Shown here: in pieces, positions 54,390 to 64,000 of the stretch
Numbering within the stretch: the stretch's first letter is position 1
Layout of the letters: every line of letters begins with the position of its first letter
Assembly (NCBI GenBank): GCA_964036195.1
Contig: OZ038459.1
Span: forward strand, 24,301,206 to 24,365,205
From: Sphaerolaimus hirsutus
Lineage: Eukaryota > Nematoda > Chromadorea > Monhysterida > Sphaerolaimidae
Reading direction: 5' to 3'
DNA: 64,000 nucleotides
Made by a program: the position numbers and the translations under genes
Notes under the pieces: model-generated
Told to the model about the DNA's origin: nothing
Database searches by the model: none
What the model saw: only the letters and a program-made list of their open reading frames with translations

Positions 54390-54720
54390 ATGGTTGTGGA
54401 GACAATAGAAGTGGAAAAGAGTCGGGAGAGCGGCGATTTTTATCTCCCAGCATACCTAAGAGACCTTGAAAACTATTTTATCTATCATTTGCTTATAGAA
54501 AAACATATGTTTACATATTATATGAAGAAAGGTAGTCGTTTCTACACTCACAAGAAAAATACACACATTTACGCGTACGTACGAGTAAAAAAATTAAGTA
54601 TTTTACGTTTTCTGTACTTTGTGGTGAATGGTGAGTAAAATAAAAATACTTTATGTTTACATATACTTTTAAAAAAGTTCAGTAATTCTAACAACTCTGA
54701 ATTAAGGTGATCAACTGAAG
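54390..54720. other. Repeat-derived stretch with TACGCGTACG words
   Basis: Short open frame (54390-54638) overlapping iterated GTACGCGTAC words; composition suggests no real protein. Confidence 0.3.
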
Positions 54721-54982
54721 TCCACTATTTTGAAGTAAAAATGGAAGATTTGATTTGTGCATTTCTCCTGCGACAAAAATAGGTGCCCACTGACATGGTG
54801 CACAGCCAATTACTTCTGAAAAATGTTATGACCTTGTGACGAATTTCTGAAAAGCTAGTGAACTAGGTATATTATAGAGTTGTTTAAAGGCATACGATAC
54901 AAACAACAGGCCAATTAAAATCAATTTTTTCCTTATATTTATCAAAGCAATTTTGTTCGTTGTTTTATTCAGGTGGGATATA

Positions 54983-55091
54983 CCGTATTTCCTCGAATTA
55001 TTTTTTCAGAAAAAATTTTTGAGAGAGTAACGTGAAAAATGCAACAATAACCACCATTTATAAGTTTTTACTTATTTTCGAGAAAATACGG
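54983..55091. repeat. CCGTATTTCC-family MITE, copy P5 (short)
   Basis: 109 bp, ends CCGTATTTCCTCGAA and complement, TA flanks. Confidence 0.8.
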
Positions 55092-55099
55092 TAGTAGAT

Positions 55100-55860
55100 T
55101 TCATTGTAAGGTGTATACTACAGACAAAACAATACGCTACAATTGTTTACATTGAATAAGTTATCACATTCATCTCGGATTTACAAAAAAAAATCGTTTC
55201 AAGAATTAGTAATTTTTGGAAAATAAAAGTACATATAGTAATTAACGAAATCAGGAATACCTTATTTAATGAATAAAATACAAAAGTAGCCCTCTGTAAA
55301 ATACTGAAATCTGGAGGAGAAAAATTAAATATAAAAATATATGATTTTCTGAGATTTAGGCGGTGTTACAGTAAATTTAGTATACTCGGCGTACGTGATA
55401 CTCTGCCCTCGCACTGATTTATGTCTCGTGTTGGAAGCGTGCCAATGATTATTTAATCATGCGATTTTTGTAAAAATATGAAAAAAATTCATCGATGTGA
55501 ATATGTTAATGAATAACATTATAACAACTATCAATTTTGTCATCTTTTATCAAACTAGGACGCGTTAACCATCGTTGGCACACTTCCAGCGGGAACCACG
55601 CGTGCAGGGTGTAAAGTAACCGGAGTATAACGATGCGACCTTTTTTAAAGTGTCATACACTCCTGGAAAAATGTGTTTAGCCTTCTGATCGGGAGAACAA
55701 AATTCAATGTCTCCCCAGCTGACGTGCGACCTGCATAGGTATATACATGGGATGAATTCTTGTAGAGTAAGGTGCCTCTATGCCACATGTCGATTTTTAG
55801 CCTTCTGGGTGCCTTGCTGCTCATTTGACAGCCATCAAAAGTCAAATTTCAGGTGGAAAA
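55100..55860. other. No gene recognised
   Basis: AT-rich, no convincing coding frame or termini. Confidence 0.4.
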
Positions 55861-55869
55861 AAGTGTATA

Positions 55870-56314
55870 CCGTATTTCCTCGAAATACCCCCGGGGGGTT
55901 TATTGTTTCAGAGTGAGAATTTTGAGGGGGGGTTAAACGAGGGGGGGGGGTATTTCGAGGGGGGGGGTTTATTATTTCGCCAGAAATTTTTTGAAATCCC
56001 AGTACTAAAATGTAGTCTGAAACGTACGCAGACGTCGAAAAATGCAACAAAAATCGCCATTTATAAGACATTTATAAGTGTGTAGACGTACAAACACTGT
56101 TCTCACATAACAGAGTCATCGTTTTTAACGTGTATTCTGCATTGTCGGGATGACAAACCACAGCCTTTGTCATTTACGTTCCCTATACACTAAATTTGGG
56201 GGGGGGGTATTTCGAGGGGGGGGGGTTATAAGTTCATAGTGTCCATTTTGAGGGGGGGTATTTCGAGGGGGGGGGGGGGTATTTCGAGGGGGGGGGTATT
56301 TCGAGGAAATACGG
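55870..56314. repeat. CCGTATTTCC-family MITE, copy P6
   Basis: Reverse-complement relative of P4, TA flanks, long G tracts separated by TATTTCGAG words. Confidence 0.85.
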
Positions 56315-56479
56315 TAGCTCTTTGTTTAGGAAAAAAAGACCTGCACTGTTCAGATATTTATCACTTATTCACAAATTTGAATTCAAAATTGTTCAAAACA
56401 GAAGACTTCCACTGCGATCTCGCACTCGCTGTGATTTTGACCGAATTTTTCTGAATCATCTGTCATCACTCCACAAATA

Positions 56480-56879
56480 CCGTAAATGCTCTATTAGGAC
56501 GACCCCCCTCCAATAAAGCGACCTCTCCAATAGTACGACCCCCTTTGGCACGTTGTCTAAGTGTAAAGCGACCCTCTCCAATAATGCGACCCCCAAAGAA
56601 AAATAAAAAATAGAAAACGGACGTAAGAAAATGATGTTGCAATTTTCGGACGTTGCTAATTAGGCAAATTTAGCCAATTTTGTGGGATTGTGGTGATTTT
56701 TGCTTAACAATATTGTTTTACGATGCCTTGCTCATACGAGTTACATGAACAGTTGAGTTGTTGAGGTGTCGAAAAATACAATGCGACCCTCTCCAATAAA
56801 GCGACCCCTCCAATAATGTGAACCCCAAAAATGTGCTGAAAACAATAAACCGACAGTCGCCTTATTGGAGCATTTACGG
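56480..56879. mobile_element. TA-flanked MITE with CCAATAAAGCGACC iterated arms
   Basis: Ends CCGTAAATGCTC and GAGCATTTACGG, TA flanks. Arms repeat CTCCAATAAAGCGACCCC; a unique core lies at about 56595-56770. Confidence 0.85.
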
Positions 56880-56889
56880 TAAATATTGT

Positions 56890-57690
56890 ACCGGCATGTT
56901 GCATATTTTTGAAATCATGAACAAAAAGAAATGTTGGCACCATGCCAGCTCATGACTGCACGCATCAAGCTAAATGTAAAAAAAGAAAAAAAATTCGCGG
57001 AAGGTTCACGGTTAACAAAATATTGATATATACGCAGGGGTGGGGCCATATTTCTACTGTGGGGGGTCGACATAATGACCCCCGCTATGTATGAGTGTCA
57101 CCCCTCAGTGACCCATACTTAATGTTTGGTTTGCCATTGAACCAAAAGAAACTTTGAATGCATGTATATTCCTCTAGTATCTATAGTTCACGGCCTTTTC
57201 ACGAAAATACAGAACTTTTCCATTGAGATATGACACTTTTAAAAAAATGGTCGCATCGTCACTAAATTTACTGTAAACATCGCCTTAAAAAAGATAAATT
57301 TCCATAGATTTTTTGAAATGATATTTTCAAAAAAATACTGCACAAAAAACTTGGACGACTTATTTTGACCTACACAATGTTGAAAGGCATAGATACAAAT
57401 AATTAGTTCTATACAAATTTAATTCGATGTATCTCATTTCAAATCAGCGTTATAAATGTAAAAATGGACCCACATTGTGCCTATGTGACGCTATTTGAGA
57501 ACCGAAATTTCCAAAACTGATAAATATGTTTTGAACACATTTGAATCGTTTTTGATTTCCATCAACAGTGTTGATGAATATCTCATCCCAGTAAACTCAG
57601 ATCTGTTTAAAAAATATTTCTCAGCTTTGGAAGTTTCAGTTGTCAGCAACTTGTGTGTGTAGAGTCATTGACAGCGTGTGATGCATTTAT
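56890..57690. other. No gene recognised
   Basis: AT-rich unique-looking sequence with no supported feature. Confidence 0.4.
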
Positions 57691-57697
57691 AAATCTA

Positions 57698-58236
57698 CTG
57701 TATTTCCTCTAAATACTCCCAGGGAGTTTATTTCTTATCAGAGTGCAAATTTTGAGGGGGGGGGGTATTTCGATGGGAGGGGTTATTTGAGCGGTGTTTA
57801 TTATTTTGTGAGAAATTTTCATGATATTCATAATAAATAATACGGTTAAACGTACTGATATTTAACACAATGATGACACTTTGGAAAATTGATGACACAA
57901 TTACATACTATTGCTGACTTTTGCTCAATCATATCGACTATGACCTGATAACTGATCAGAGATGGTGCCACATCTCAAAAAACTTAAATGTACACATCGC
58001 GATGGGACGTTTTAACGTTAAAACGTGTGTTATGCACTGCCCGATCACAAACAGTGGCTTTTGTCATTTACGTTCCGTTTACACTCAATTTGTGGTGGGT
58101 GTAAATATTTCGAGGGCGGGGTCTATTTATTCATAGAGGTCATTTTGAGGGGGGTATTTCGAGGGGTGGGGTATTTCAAGGGGGGGGATTTCGAGGGGGG
58201 GGGGGTATTTCGAGGGGGTAATTCGAGGAAATACAG
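57698..58236. repeat. CCGTATTTCC-family MITE, copy P7
   Basis: Ends CTGTATTTCCTC and GAGGAAATACAG, TA flanks, G tracts with TATTTCGAGG words, core related to P6 (TTTGTCATTTACGTTCC). Confidence 0.82.
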
Positions 58237-58251
58237 TATTTTATCATGGGG

Positions 58252-58399
58252 CTAGACGATCCTATCGAACCAGGTGTATCCGGGTGCGGAGCGCGGCCTG
58301 ACCTTCGGGTTGATCGCCTCGGCGAACTGGAGGATGCAGTGGCCGGTGGCGCGGTTGTAGCTGCGCGGGGCTGCATTCGGCCGGGCATTTACATCCCCC
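58252..58399 (-). CDS. GC-rich terminal exon of an unknown gene
   Basis: Minus strand, after acceptor GAGGGTAG, an open frame encodes NARPNAAPRSYNRATGHCIL, then QFAEAINPKVRPRSAPGYTW, ending in TAG (58252-58254). GC content is far above the surroundings, as in coding DNA. It is squeezed between MITE P7 (ending 58236) and the GAAGTG elements (from 58404), so the gene may be truncated. I do not recognise the family. Confidence 0.5.
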
Positions 58400-58403
58400 T
58401 ACC

Positions 58404-59173
58404 CTCAAAGAAAAAAATGAGTTTGTGAAGCGTGTGGAAGCGGGCTGGATGCGCGTGAAGCGGCGCGCTTCCACACGCTTCCACACGCTTACACCAACAT
58501 CACGAGATTCTGGGTGAAGTGTCTTCCACACGCTTCACCTAGCTTCACCGTGCGCTTCACACGCATCCAAACATGTGGAAGACACTTCACGCTGCTGGCG
58601 CTTCCACACGCTTCCCCCGCGTATAAATTTGCGTGGGAGCGCCATATTAAGAACCGTGAAGTGCCTTCACACATTTTTTTGTGATGTGTGTGGAAGCGCT
58701 AGCATGCTTGGTGAAGCGTCGGGAAGTGTTGGCGTGAAATGCCTTCACAAATTTTTTCGTGATGTGTGTGGAAGCGCTAGCATGCTTGGTGAAGCGTCGG
58801 GAAGTGTTGGCGTGAAGACACTTCCCGACGCTTCACCGCGCATCCACACACCCATTTTTTGCTGTGCCGCACCACGCAGCAAAAAAATGGGTGTGTGATG
58901 CGCAGTGAAGTGTCCTGAAGTGTCTTCACGCAGTCGCGCAATGTCGGCGTGAAGACACTTCACTGCATCCCAGATGCTTCACGGCACTTCAGGGACCATG
59001 CAAAGTATGCTGCAAAGGTTCGTGACGTGCACTTCAGGAATTTCGGTCTTTGTGGAGCTAGGTGAAATGAGTGGAAGACACTTCACCAAAAACTTCGTGA
59101 AATGTGTGGAAGTTACTGGAAGTGTTTTCACAGAGCACACTTCCACACACTTCACGAGCCCATTTTTTGCTGT
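58404..59173. mobile_element. Two adjacent GAAGTG-core MITEs
   Basis: Copies at about 58404-58865 and 58874-59173, with ends like AGCAAAAAAATGGG and CCCATTTTTTGCTGTG, separated by 8 bp (GCCGCACC). Interiors iterate GTGAAGTG, GTGTGGAAG and CACTTC. Same family as the pol insertion at 34448-34749. Confidence 0.8.
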
Positions 59174-59179
59174 GCCAGA

Positions 59180-60320
59180 AAACTATTTGTATTTACAACG
59201 ATGGCGATAGACACTAGTTATTTAATTGACATTCAAATGTTAACTGGTGGATGCCGTTCAAATGTTACTGCATCTGCACTCACGATGGCAAAAAAAATTC
59301 AAACACGTTTTCAGATTTTCCATTTTTCTGACTGTCCAAATTTTTGATCATCCAGTTGAAAAATACTTAAAAATCATGGCAATGGTCTGCGGCACAAGAT
59401 TCAAGGTACAATCATCTAGGTATTCAAAATTCAGTTTAAAAATTTGAAAATGCAAGAATTTGATGGAAAAAAATATAAAAGTATCTAAAAAGATTTCAAA
59501 ATTCAAAAAGTAATCAAAAAAAATTCAAAAATTTGTAAACTAAATTTGGAAATACAAAAACTATATTGACAAACGACCATGGCTTTGATTTTTCAACCAT
59601 TTCTTGGTATGAAATGAAATGTTTGATATGTGCACCGGCTTGATCAATAATGATTTAATCAGCCTCTTAACCTAGGAAAAATGTCAAATGTCAAACATTT
59701 CATAATCATGAATACTAGATCATATTTTTTTTGTCGCACAGGTTGTTGTGGGTTGTTGCCGAAATTTGTTCTATGCAGCCTAAGAAGGATCCTAGAACAA
59801 ATTTCTGTTACAGTTTGTGATGACAGGAAAAAGGTATGATCTAGTGTGCATGATTGTGAAATGCATGGAGTTTAATGTATTCCTTAGGGTGTAGGCTGAT
59901 CAAATCACGATTGATTGAGCCTATCAGATGTTTCATTCTCAGCCCAGAAATCTTTGAAAAATAAACAAATTGACTCAACAAGTGTTCAGATGTTTCAGAT
60001 GTTTTGACAAACAAAACAAGTCATTGACTGTAAACACTGCCTTACATAAAAAATTTAAAATTCAAAAAGTTGTTCTGGAAAAACAAAAAAAGATTGTCCT
60101 GCAACGCCCAAACAAAAATCTGAATTGACATCAACCAGAGTTGAGTAGTGGTGTACGTATTATAGTTGGGGATCGCACCAAACCTATAGTGTTTGTTCAG
60201 TGTGAGCACTGCCTAAATTTATGACAATTTGTGATGCCTGTTTAGTTCAGTGCAATGCTCTTTGAACTATATTTTAGGCGTCTAATTGTAAAAGTCTACA
60301 AGTCTACAAAATGCGATTTC
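59180..60320. other. No gene recognised
   Basis: AT-rich; short CATTTCAT / ATGAAATG inverted words near 59605 and 59697, nothing else supported. Confidence 0.4.
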
Positions 60321-60325
60321 ATGTA

Positions 60326-60714
60326 CTGTATTACCTAGAATTAACCCCCCTTGAATTAACCCACCCTCCAAATGGGCTGGGGAAATAATAAATCCCCCTC
60401 GAGATACGCCCCCCCCCCTCGATGATGTACATCATGTATGCAATGTACATGGTGTATTTATTACTGCTAATTTGCATTGCAGCTACACAGACTACCTAGT
60501 TTGTGTAACTATCTATGCTTTTTTGTCCAAATATATCTTGTTTGGAGGTATTTATTTCGCGCTTTGGGTACGCAAATACCTACTCTTTACTACACGAAAA
60601 TTTCTGACGAAATAATAAACTCCCCTCGAATAACCCCCCTCGAATTACCGCCCCCCCCTCAAATTTAGCTGGAAAAATAATAAAACCCCATGGGGGTATT
60701 TCGAGGTAATATGG
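60326..60714. repeat. CCGTATTTCC-family MITE, copy P8
   Basis: Ends CTGTATTACCTAGAATTA and GAGGTAATATGG, TA flanks, poly-C tracts, interior segment CATCATGTATGCAATGTACA. Confidence 0.78.
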
Positions 60715-60784
60715 TAAATAGCATTTTAAGTTTCATTTTGAATTCATGGCCTATGTTGCGTGTCCAATTTGGCTCACTCACAAC

Positions 60785-62958
60785 TAGTGATGGAATGGCG
60801 CCATGGCGCTGGCGCCATAGGGGATTTTGAGGGTAGCATTTTAGGGGGGAGGGGTCGGCCCCCGAGCACGTGCTTATAACTAAGGAATGGCTTGGTGGAA
60901 AATGTTGAAATTTTGATATATTATAGTTTCAGGTCGGGGCTAATTACAAGTCCGAGGAAATTTCGCTATGACCCCCCTGGAGATAAGGTGGGTCTATAAA
61001 AATGTCGTTTTTGCGATATTTTTTGGTGTCGCTCAGAACATGTTACCTTTGCACAGCAATAACTCGGTGATTTGTCAACCGATTTTTGTCGTTTAACTTT
61101 TATAAAGATAACAAATGTTTGGAGAGTTCATTTCTGAGGTCAAATCGGTGATATTCTATTGTGTATATATCGATTTGGCCGAATTTCCGGGTGTAACATC
61201 TCGCGCAAAATTTTCTTTTTAGACATGCTATCTTATACTCCTGATCGAGAGAAACTCAAAAATAAAAAAATGAGATCGATAGCTCTTTCCAATCAAAAGT
61301 TATGGCACTTCAAACTTTCGCCTTTCATCCACACAAATAACCACATGAAGAACTTCAAAACTCCATATCTGGACCATTTCTTGGCCGATTTTCATCAATA
61401 AGCACCTAAAATGATTGGAATAACCTGGAAATTTCATTTTCGTTGTCTATTTATCTATATGTATTTTTATCCTGATAATTACACAGAAGAATTTGTGTTA
61501 TTTTGTTGTACGGGAAATCTGATTGAATATATACATAAATAGACAACAAAAATGAAATGTTCAAGTTATTCCAATCATTTTAGGTGCTCATTGACGAAAA
61601 TCGGCCAAGAAATCGTCCAGATATGGAGTTTTAAGTTGCGTGCATTGTTCTTTATGTGGTTATTTGTGTGGATGGGAGGCGAAAGTTTCAAGTGCTTAAA
61701 CTTTTGATTGGAAAGAGCTATCGATCTCATTTTTTTTATTTTTGAGTTTCTCTCGATCAGGAGTATAAGATAGCATGCTCAAAAAGACTTTTTTGCAGGA
61801 AATTTTGCATTCCGAAATTGAACCAAATCGATATATAAAATACCAAATGTCACTGACTTGACCCAAAAAATGAACTCTCCAAACATTCATGATCATTTTA
61901 AAAGTCAAACGATAAAAATCTGTTGAGAAATGGGCAAGTTATTGAGGTGCAAAGTTTGCATGTTCTGGGCGACACCCAAATTTTTTTGCAAAAAGTACGT
62001 TTTTATAGACCCACCCTATCTCCAGTCAGGGGTGTCGTAGCGAAATTTCCTCCGACTTGTAATTAGCCCCGACCTGAAACCATAATATATCAAAATTTCA
62101 ACATTTTCCACCGAGCCATTCCTTAGTTATTAGCACGTGCTCGGGGGCCGACCCCCCCCCTAAAATGCTACCCTCAAAATCCCCTATGGCTGGCGCCCTT
62201 CAACGGCGCCAAAGGGCGCCAGCGCCATGGCGCCATTGGCGCTTGGCGCCCTTTTCTCTGGCGCCATTTGGCGCCTGGCGCCCATATTTTGAATATCGCC
62301 ATGGCGCCGTTGGCGCTTGGCGCCATTTTCGCTGGCGCCAATTTGGCGCCCGGCGCCATTGTTTTGGATGGCGCCAGAAATGGCGCTAAGATTCCACAAC
62401 GAAAGTTGATTGTTATTCAATTTTAAGTACCTTGTCTTTGGAATGAAATAGTTTTATAGTATTTAGCATTTTTACCTGGGTAATTTCCTGCTAACATTGA
62501 AAGTTCGGGTTTATTTTCATTATTTTTAATCCACATGAATCGCAAATCTTCACACCGAGATTCACATAGGGGCCGTACCCTCCTATGTGCCATTTTTAAG
62601 ATCTTTGGACCGATACTCGATAGCGAGGTGAAAATCTATAAAAAAGTATGAAAGTAGTGATTTTGAGTGAAAGCTGTGGTAAAATTTATCAAAAATCGCT
62701 CCAGATAGATGGCAGTGACTGTGGCAGATTGCTTTCTGGCGTTTTAAATACACCAGAAGAATGGTAAAATGCACCGCTATTCGATGAATCATCCTCCTGT
62801 TTATCTACATGCTGAAATAATGACCTTTATTTTGGCGTCATTTTGGCGCCTGGCGCCATTGTTTCTGGCGCCCTTTGGCGCCTGGCGCCATTTTTTCAGA
62901 TGGCGCCGTGGCGCCATTGGCGCCTGGCGCCATTTTTCCTGGCGCTTTTCCATCACTA
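60785..62958. mobile_element. hAT-like element with GGCGCC-iterated arms, copy 2
   Basis: Ends TAGTGATGGAATGGCGCC and complement, perfect 8-bp duplication CTCACAAC (60777-60784, 62959-62966). Arms iterate TGGCGCCATTTTGGCGCC. Same family as 12591-14146. Contains a foldback element. Confidence 0.9.
60820..62184. mobile_element. Nested foldback element, 1.37 kb palindrome
   Basis: Ends GGGGATTTTGAGGGTAGC and complement, TA flanks. Both halves are inverted copies (GAGAAACTCAAAAATAAAAA; CCAATCAAAAGTTATGGC). Inserted in the left GGCGCC arm of 60785-62958. Single-arm relatives at 28390-29008 and 43745-44300. Confidence 0.85.
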
Positions 62959-63158
62959 CTCACAACTACGATTAAATTCCATATGTTGACAATAAAGTGA
63001 CAAATTTTCAGCCCCCACTCACAACGTGAAAAATTGGGTGTCCATAAAATTCCATTTGCACAGAGGCCAGAGTCCATAGTGAACTAAACACGTTTCTTCC
63101 TTTTTCCCAACAAAAGAGGATGCGGAGGATGGACCTGTCGACTTTTAGCCCAAAACTA

Positions 63159-63415
63159 CCGTATTTCCTCCAAAAAAAAAACCCCTCGAAATACCCCCCT
63201 CAAAATGGGCACTATGTATTTGTGGTCCGGGAAATGCATAACATACGTTCAAAACACTTACTGTGTTACGTTAGAACATTGCTTATACCATCTACATCCT
63301 TCTATAAGGCTGTAAAAACTTATAAATGGTGGTTATTGTTGCATGTTTTACGTTTTTCTCTCAAAATTTCCACTCTGAAAATAAAAACCCCTGGGGGTAT
63401 TTCGAGGAAATACGG
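63159..63415. repeat. CCGTATTTCC-family MITE, copy P9
   Basis: Ends CCGTATTTCCTCC and GAGGAAATACGG, TA flanks, core shared with P3. Confidence 0.82.
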
Positions 63416-63550
63416 TAAGTGGACTTGTCGACTTCTTGCCCAAATTTTTTGCATTTTTTTCTTTAAAAATGTCAAATTAAACAGTCTCATATATGGGCAT
63501 GTGAGGCCAAAAAATATATGGAAAATTATGGAAAAAAATGTACAGGAGTA

Positions 63551-63895
63551 CCATATTTCTCCGTGTAAACCGCCCCCCCCCATGCACAACACCTGGGGTG
63601 TTAAACAGCTTTATAACGCCCCCAGGGCGTTATGCTTGATTTCAATAACGTTAGCCAAGCTGAAATTCACATTGCAAATCCTTGCATTGTTATTCGCCGC
63701 CGTATGCCAATTTTTTCAATTGATTTCGATGCACGCTTGGATGGAACAAAAATATGTAAATATTTCGGCGAAAATTTGCGAATGCATTACGCCCCTTTCT
63801 CGATGAGTTAACGACCGGGCGTTATGCAAGTTTTTAAAAAAGCTCACTGAAAAGTTTTTGTATAACACCCAGGCGGTTTACACGTAGAAATACGG
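63551..63895. mobile_element. TIR element with TTTCTCCGTGTAAACCGCC ends
   Basis: Ends CCATATTTCTCCGTGTAAAC and GTTTACACGTAGAAATACGG. Inner words GCGTTATGC / GCATAACGCCC are also inverted. Left flank TA, right flank AT. Confidence 0.75.
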
Positions 63896-64000
63896 ATGTC
63901 GTTTCCGGGTCTAACTATTTAAAGGTACGCGAGTACAGAAAACGTATTTAAACAGGCTTTTTATAGGCTTTTTCTATGCATAAAGTAAAAAAGGGAAAGA

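Noticed and set aside
63120-63806. 228-codon plus-strand open frame, one of the longer ones outside the retrotransposon
   Set aside because: It runs through a CCGTATTTCC MITE and the start of another TIR element; composition follows the repeats, not a protein.

Overview
The window is AT-rich eukaryotic DNA with GT-AG introns, dense transposable elements and one 200-base assembly gap. A fragment of a KMT5A-like SET methyltransferase and a fragment of a TET/JBP-like dioxygenase suggest an animal or a close relative (holozoan). I cannot name the species. I see no rRNA, tRNA, CRISPR array or bacterial-style operon.

The dominant feature is a stack of nested insertions from 6.87 to 38.85 kb. A small intron of a host gene (exons about 4.4-6.84 kb and 38.87-39.01 kb) holds a TIR element. 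A Ty3/gypsy retrotransposon sits inside that element's right arm (LTRs 7158-7564 and 38399-38821, 4-bp target duplication GTAT). The retrotransposon gag is in turn split by a 23-kb DNA segment (about 7993-31075). That segment ends in imperfect inverted repeats of about 80 bp built from a hairpin-forming word.

The 23-kb segment carries intron-containing cargo. On the plus strand there is a KMT5A-like SET exon and, downstream, a TET/JBP-like terminal exon. On the minus strand there is a five-exon gene (19.1-23.5 kb) and on the plus strand a three-exon gene (27.3-28.36 kb). I do not recognise either of these two, but their splice phases agree. No transposase was recognised. A giant transposon carrying histone- and DNA-modification enzyme genes is the most interesting candidate here. 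Fungal KDZ transposons that carry TET/JBP genes are a precedent, but the superfamily of this element is undetermined.

The retrotransposon encodes gag, protease, RT (YIDD), RNase H, integrase and an extra open frame 3' of integrase (coiled coil, acidic stretch, basic tail). It is dead: gag is frameshifted, the protease DTG triad carries a stop, a 302-bp element splits RT from RNase H, and further stops lie before integrase and in the extra frame.

Throughout the window there are many non-autonomous TIR elements in two groups. One group has 8-bp target duplications and termini that mostly fit the hAT consensus YARNG. The other is flanked by TA. Most have interiors made of one short word repeated many times, and the word differs by family (CGATATT, GGAAACGG, CCCGAT, GGCGCC and others). 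Several insertions can be dated against natural empty sites in neighbouring duplications.

From 39 to 64 kb the sequence is mostly such elements, with a two-exon minus-strand gene (40.8-41.26 kb), a weak minus-strand exon near 46.2 kb, and a GC-rich minus-strand terminal exon at 58.25-58.40 kb.
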